From Rostratula benghalensis (lineage: Eukaryota; Chordata; Aves; Charadriiformes; Rostratulidae): a stretch of 64,000 nt of DNA. Where the stretch lies: positions 155,725 through 219,724 of the forward strand of contig VXAI01000476.1 in assembly GCA_013399305.1 (NCBI GenBank), in the 5' to 3' direction. Below the pieces are notes generated by a model that was not told the DNA's origin, ran no database searches, and saw only the letters and a program-made list of their open reading frames with translations. The position numbers and the translations under genes are program-made. The stretch's first letter is position 1, and every line of letters starts with the position of its first letter. This document shows positions 57,319 to 64,000 of the stretch, in pieces.

Positions 57319-59122
57319 GGGAAAAAAAAATAAAAAAATCAAAGAACATAGGAAGCATTTTTACAGTGGCTGTAGTCAATTATAGCTATTTTGCAAGATA
57401 ATCTTGGAAGTATCGTGGAATTCGTGGGGCATTTTTTGAAAGAGAGAGTGATTCTAGGAAACCTTAATGAAGGCGCTTAAAGAACCCCTTTTTCCCCCTC
57501 TATTGACCACTGAAGAGCCTGAGGATATTAGCCTTTATATTTCAAAAGAACATCACAAAAAGTCCCTACCATTTGACACTATCAAATCTGACACTAATTA
57601 AATAATGTTTGTTTAGCGTGATGCAAAGAAAGAACACAACCCTATAAGCATTTTTTTTTATTATTTAACAAAGTTTTTAAACACCTGCATACCTTAACTG
57701 TGACTTAAGCAGAAAAAGAGGAATTCAGGTTACAGTCTAGGTTTTTACTGAACTGTACCTGTTTGAACTGCAATGTGAAAATGTAATAGCATATTCTCAG
57801 TCCATGCACTGTCAAAAGAGCTGTAAACTAGACTAGGTATAAAGCAAGTGTTACAGTACTATAAACATCAGCTGAAGCTTGTATTCAAACTAGATTTAAA
57901 AGCAACATTGTCCAAGTTAAAAAGCTAAATTTGTCTTCAGTTATGAATTTTCATATTTCCTCTCCTTATCAGACACAAGCATCTCAGCCTCAGTATTTAG
58001 CTTTAAGAGAAACCCCACATGCCCCCAGATTGTTACACTCAGAAGCTGTTTCCCTAGCCTTTAGAAACTCACCGGAGTTCAGAGACAAAGTGGACTAGAT
58101 TTGAGTCTTCATCTTCAGTTCAGAGATGCTCATTAGAGGAAACAGCCAATTTAGAAAATCAAGGGACACTTTCACAAGAATGTTAGCAACAGCAACTCCA
58201 TTGACTAGTGAATTGAAACTTACTTATGCCAGACATGTATTTGGCCCAAAAGATTAATAGAAACAGTGAAATATATTATCTAGGGAGGGAAACCGCACTT
58301 AGTGTCCTGGTATTATCCTTTAGTTTTAATTAAGGAGAGGAGTTCATAAGTCTTCTACTGCGTACTACATATAATAGCTACTTTGTAGCTGACTGTCTTT
58401 TAAAAAAATCTTCATGGTACTTTATTCTTCAAGTGTTTTAAACAAACAAGTGTATTAAATAAAATTAAATAAAAATAAATATTTTAGTTCAGTCTACGTA
58501 TCAGGAGCCAATTGAAACACAGATGTTCCTTCAACCTTTTCACTGAAATTAGAAGTTTTCCTTTCCTACTTCAGCTTCTGGTCAGCAGGCACAGTCTAAA
58601 AATGTTTATTGTCACAACCAAGAGTTATTTTCATGCTCCAGAGGTAAATCTTTGCTGAAGAAGATGTGGGTCTGGAAGGCTACAGCATCATCCTGAAAAT
58701 GCAGTGTAACTGTGACAGCATGCCTAGGTGTATCCCAGCACTCCTGTTACACACCTTCCCTCACAAACTTTCTGGATGCACCCAAACTTCACTCTGCAGT
58801 AGTTGAATTTCTATCAGTGAGATAGTTACCCAGGTTAAGACTAGTCCACATGCGTATCAATATAGCCTGCCAATACAAGATCATTTTCTTTCTATGTAAT
58901 TTTGATGCAGCAGAACCTGATAGACATAAAAGTCCATTAAACCATCTGTGAAAGGTTCAGATTTTAATTTTTAGATTTAGTCATATGGTACAGTTAATCC
59001 CTGTCTACACTGACTAGAGATATTACAAATATGTATTCTTTCTCACATCTCCTATTTATCTAATTTTTTTTCTCTTCAATACAATCATACAATCTATATT
59101 GAAGAAATATCCCTTGCCAGTG

Positions 59123-59148
59123 CATATATAAATATATATATATATATA
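59123..59148. repeat. AT dinucleotide microsatellite
   Basis: An interrupted AT run of about 26 bases containing (TA)n without interruption in its second half. Followed by GGGG and T8. Such runs are commonly length-variable. Confidence 0.9.
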
Positions 59149-62100
59149 GGGGTTTTTTTTAATGTCAGTCAAAGGATCCAACAAAAACTTCTCTCTGAAG
59201 GGCATTAGAAGAGGACAGACCAAGGAACAGAACTGTCATTTGCTAATAAAAAGAGGTCAAGACAAATCCCACTCCTGGATTTCCTGGATAGTTTTTCTCT
59301 TAGTTTTCTTCCCACCTATTACACAGACTCAGTATGTTGTTCTAGGAGTCATTGGAGCACATGATAAGCAGATATCTGATATGTTATCCTTTATTGCCTC
59401 AGGTGCTACTCTGCCAGGTTTTTTTCCTGTTACAGTTGAAAATACAGTTTAATATTTACCAGAGTGACAACAGCTGGTTGCTATTAAGAGGGTATTTCAA
59501 ATGTTTCTATTTTAAAACTTTCAAATACTTCATATTCTAACCTTGTTGAAGAAATGAGGTAGAGCTGCATTAACCAACAGATGGTGTATGAAATACCCTT
59601 TTCTAGTACAGTATTCTAAGATAGTGATTTTAGCCTGGGGGTAAGCAAAGAGACAACGTTTAGCTGCTTGCTCCAATTTCTTTTTGAGATTATGTATTGG
59701 ATTAGCCCCTGAAAAATGTGTTCTTTTAAAGGATTAAAGATTGGGAAAAAAACGTATCAATTCATTTCAGAGACCAGGAAGTCAGCTCTAAATGGTATTA
59801 TTTCTGCTGCAGAAACTTGTTTTTTACAGGTTCTTGAGTGGCAGAGCAAGACAGGTTGGAAGATGTTTATAAGCAGCATAAACTCCCAGGAAGACCACAA
59901 AAGATATAAAGAACAATGAATATTGACTGTGGGTTAATTTATATCCTTTTAAGGAGAGGCTCTATACTGGACAGAGCAATCATTTTTTCTTCTGTGGACA
60001 CTACAACTGCATTTTCCTGCACTGTGTAGAATATCTACAAGTTAGGAAGCATGACTGTTGTCAACTGTTTCAAAGATGATTTCAGAATCTATCTTAAACT
60101 TTCTGTAGGTCTAGGTAAGTGCAACTACAGGCTACAAGCAGATGTTTCAAATATGGACAAGCCTGCCCGCTGTATGTAAATAGGTGACTTTTCAAAGGAA
60201 AGTGACTCCCATTGGACACCAACACAGAGACAGTGCCTGAAGATCTGGCTTTTTTACAATAATATTTATGTGAATCTCAAAAGCTTATAAAACAATTATC
60301 TATCTTTCTCTGTCTTGCTATTCCTAAAATAGTATCTTTATTTAGTCACTTCAAAGGAAGATGGTTCACCAATTCCTTCTTTCATCCATACTTTTAAAAT
60401 ACCTTAAGAAATTAAAAGAAATTTAAAGAGTGAAGATTAAAACAGGAACCGTTATAATTCTATATACGCATAAATAGATGGCAGGGAGGGAAGGGGGTAA
60501 CTGTGTGTGTAGTCCCAGTATCTCAGTGAAGAATGAACTTAAAAATGTATTGGCCCATAGAAAAGTTTGATCAAAAAACCATCAAGTATACTAATATATA
60601 CCCAGAAACTATATAATCTGGCACAGTGAAAGCTAACAGAAGTCTTTTTTCCCCTTTTTCATACAACTAAGCTTGCTGGAAAACTTTTTTGACTAAATGC
60701 TTTTCCCTTGATTTGTTGAAAACTGTATTCCAGTGATTATGTACAAATTATGTTCCCTTAGAAAGAATTTTTCATATATGGTTGAAAAGCTTGAAGACAC
60801 AATTTCAATGTTCTCTTTAAAGCCATATTTTTAAAAACAGTTCTACTGATGACTAAATGTTAATTAAAAAGTTTTAATAATGAAGCTTATGTTATTGTAT
60901 CTTTTGATCTAATCAGCTAAATCATCATAGCAAGAAATTTTTAATTTCCACATTTTAAAATGTAAACTCCCAGTTTTCCAGTTTAATGCAACTTTTATGT
61001 TTATAAGGACCTGAACAAAATCTGGGTACACTTGTGGTCGAGCCCTTCCTTATGCTTCTTAGCTTCTGCTCTGCACATAAAACCCAGACAAAAACAAACA
61101 AACCCAATACTACCACAGTTTAAAAACATCACTTCTTTGTCTACTGTTCTTACAGCCTCCACAGTACCTATCTTTTTGCTGTGGCCCTGTAGAAGACACT
61201 TAGCAGTCAGGGTAACTTAGTGCCACCTGAATTCTCTGCCAGAAGGGAGAGTTATTTTCTTGCAGCATCAGGGGTAAGCTGATGGTCATTAGTGTTCTCC
61301 TGGGTACACACAGCAGGTGTAGCACATTTGGCACTCACTTTCACACTGGTGAACAGAAATACTGATGGTGTGCTGGTCTTCAGGACAGAGTTTAGCAAGC
61401 AGCCAGTTGGGGGATGGATAAACAATAAACTCAGAATAGCTGCACTAATTCTATTGGCCCATCAAGATTTCTAATTACAATAATTTGCTTCCCATCCTTT
61501 AAAGCAATATCTGTATTTCTTCAAAGAAAGCTGTTTAAGCTTTCATGAGTTTGGTATGTCATATTCATGCATGTTCCAGGATCTGAGATCTTCCACAGGT
61601 ATGCATCTATACCCCAAAGCTCTTATCTCTCCATCCTGCTTCCAGCGAAGAAGAGTTCCTGTACAGTAACTAAAGAAAATTTCTCATTCATTTTGCTTTT
61701 CCCACTCTGCTCTCTGTAGGATTTAGGCTATGTAGTTAAGAGATGTGTATAAAGTAGGTCCCTTTATGCGAAGATTCTTGCAAAAGTTTTCCTAATCCTC
61801 TAGAAAATACCATCCAGCCACAAGGTAATAGTCCGATTTCTTCTTCCTCCTCAGTGTGATGGAATAGTAGGAAGACAACAGACTACTGTCAGGAGTAGAA
61901 TATGGAAATCCTCACACATTCACCACCTCATTCTTCTCAGTCCTCTTATCTAGGAGAGAAGTGACAGAGAACAAAAAAACCCCCTAAATAAGGAAGGGTA
62001 TGAAAAAGGAATAATATACTCTTTTATTATACAATTGGACTCACTTTGAGCTTCACAGAAAATAAGGGAGACCTCGAGTAATTAGATCTTAGTTGGGAAA

Positions 62101-64000
62101 ACATAAAATCCAGAACTTTAAGAGTAGTATAAAAAAAAATTCTCTTGCTCCAGGTGAGCCTTCCTTTAGGAGAGCATATCATCCCACTTGCAGAGATGTT
62201 TCTTGTACTTTTATTAGAAGCATCTTGTCTTGGTCAAAAATGGACGTAAGACTTGGGACTAAATAAGGAATAGCAATCATAGTACTCCTATTCCTAATAT
62301 TTACCCATCATTAGAGAAAGAAATTTACAACATAAAAAAAAAAATTTCCAAATAATTTCAAGAATCTTAGTTTTTACAGGTAAAGTTGTTCTACAATTTA
62401 TTCTACAGTTTTCTTAACTTACAACAACATTAATATTCAGAGAAGGATTGTAAAATGCATGCCATTTAGAGCCAAGTCATTCTAAGCTTCCATTTGTGAC
62501 TGGTGGTGATGGGGGTGAATAAGAGCTACACCGCATAAGCTTCCTTAATTGCCTCGGGATCCTTTGAAATAGTTACAAAATTGGCATTATCTTCCTGACT
62601 ACCCATTACCTAACCCAATTGCTTTGGAATAGATTGCAATGCTGTTGGCTAGAAGTTTTGCTACATATGTTTAAAGGACAAGCAATCAAGAAATTAACAT
62701 CCTTAGAACTGTCCACTATACTCCAAATACTTGTTACTGATGGGTGACAAAGAGCAAATTCAGACCACTTTTCAGCATACAGATCCAAGGTGCATAATAA
62801 TGTCCGTGTAGAAAGCAGTGTCGAGCAGCAGAGGGTGAGCTGAGCAAGATAACTTCTGAAGTGAGCCCTAAAACAGACAGCAGAACTTCTCTTTCCCTTC
62901 ATTACCTATTATTTTATAATAAAGCAGATGAAGAGAGTGTTACACGTTTAATTATAGCTAGTACATTGTACTTCATATGTCATTATTTTGCATATACAGG
63001 AGTTACATTTTCATTAAGCCAATTCAGCATTTGTACTCCTAGGGTTTTTTGGGGTTTTTTTTTCTCTCCCCACATTATTTGTTCTTCATTTTAAGCTAAA
63101 CCCAGAATTACACTTTTAAGGAACATTGCAAATGAGCTGTGTCTGATACATACCAGGGAGCAGTTCTCTTACCCTTTTATGCCAGACAGCAATTTTCTTT
63201 TAAAAAAAGAAGAGAAAGAAAAGCAAAGAGATCGCCCATGATGAGCCATCAGTTTTAATTACATCTTTTTTTAATGGAAGATGAAGTCTACTTTTTGAGT
63301 GGCTTTCTGACTCTCAGTTTCCTCACGCGTTTTTTTTTTTCAATCTATAACTCCACATTAGCAACATTATGTACATGAAGATAATGATAATCTTAAAATT
63401 TAACATCTATATTGAGAAAAATTAAATGTGAAAATAGAAACCAGAGCTAACAGATGTGAACACATTGCAAAAAGATGTCTATAGCAAAGTTAAAAACAAG
63501 CAAAACTTTGCAGTAAATATGATACGACAAAGACTTTAGGTAACCAGACCACTTCTCAGACACTAAATAATGTTCCACTGTTCTGGGAGTTTTATAGCTA
63601 CTTGTTTTTTTAGGTACACATAGTAGGCCAGTAATTTAATAAGTTACTCAGTGGTGTTACCACTGGGCTGAAAGAAGGAAGCTAAACCATGGTGTGCTGA
63701 TCAAAAAAGATTTGATCTTGCTATCTGCCACTACTTTCCCATTTGTGTTGTTAGAAATTGTTTGCAAAGTACAATTGGTACTTTACTTATCCAGCTAGCT
63801 TGATGCTGTGATGCTGATTTCCTAAGTGATGCTTTATAAACTGCAGCCCGAAATAGAGAGCCATGGGTGGTCTTGAGCGAACCATTTTCTTCTAAAGAAA
63901 CTCCATGTGTTTATCCTTCTCCAAAATAAAACTTAGCCCTGTGTCTGTAGTGTAAAGGATTGAAGTCCAGCTCATTCTTATGGAATGAAAATGCATAAGA

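Larger units (their letters stand above)
52536..64000. other. AT-rich non-coding DNA with simple repeats
   Basis: No transposon, RNA gene or known protein gene recognised over 11.5 kb. A 150-codon minus-strand open frame (52680-53132) is the longest in the window but shows no recognisable domain. A 96-codon plus frame (59162-59452) is likewise unrecognised. Separately listed are a poly-A/A-rich tract, an AT microsatellite and a CRE-like octamer. Confidence 0.5.

Overview
This window looks like non-coding vertebrate nuclear DNA, almost certainly from a bird. The main evidence is eight pieces of CR1-type LINE, several ending in the avian CR1 3' octamer ATTCTATG. There is also one LTR fragment whose TATA/AATAAA/R-region layout resembles the avian alpharetrovirus/ERVK group. 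Base composition is AT-rich (about two thirds A+T by eye) and CpG-poor. There are no bacterial-style operons, no tRNA or rRNA genes, no CRISPR array, and no long open reading frame that I recognise as a host gene. I read it as a gene desert or the inside of a very large intron.

Layout: 1-3175 is unremarkable AT-rich DNA with one G-rich patch (2920-2953). 3176-5110 is a decayed antisense CR1 that keeps its 5' part (ORF1 esterase, ORF2 endonuclease) fused to a small piece of reverse transcriptase. 5111-10984 is mostly featureless but holds one exon-like segment on the minus strand (7000-7114). 10985-11665 is a sense CR1 tail. 11666-21465 holds a cluster of perfect palindromes (12254-12328), a textbook G-quadruplex motif (13010-13026), a splice-site-bounded open segment (15061-15121) and an assembly gap of 166 N (16641-16806). 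21466-29036 contains three short CR1 tails (two antisense, one sense), a purine tract and a T26 run. 29037-42234 is repeat-poor with a few exon-like or palindromic curiosities. 42235-43374 is a sense CR1 covering the reverse transcriptase palm to near the 3' UTR. 48608-48970 is a sense CR1 tail carrying a 26-bp perfect palindrome. 49517-49775 is the polypurine tract plus LTR. A 36-bp perfect direct repeat lies at 49980 and 51156. 52267-52535 is an antisense CR1 tail. 52536-64000 is featureless apart from simple repeats and one full CRE-like site.

The CR1 copies are four per strand, cover roughly 5 kb (about 8 percent of the window), and all are broken. None can encode a working element. I found no convincing new biological system. 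The items most worth a second look are the palindrome cluster, the snap-back palindrome inside the CR1 at 48.8 kb, the isolated 36-bp direct repeat, the alpharetrovirus-like LTR with its polypurine tract, and the minus-strand exon candidate near 7.05 kb. All family assignments come from memory of consensus features and were not tested by search.
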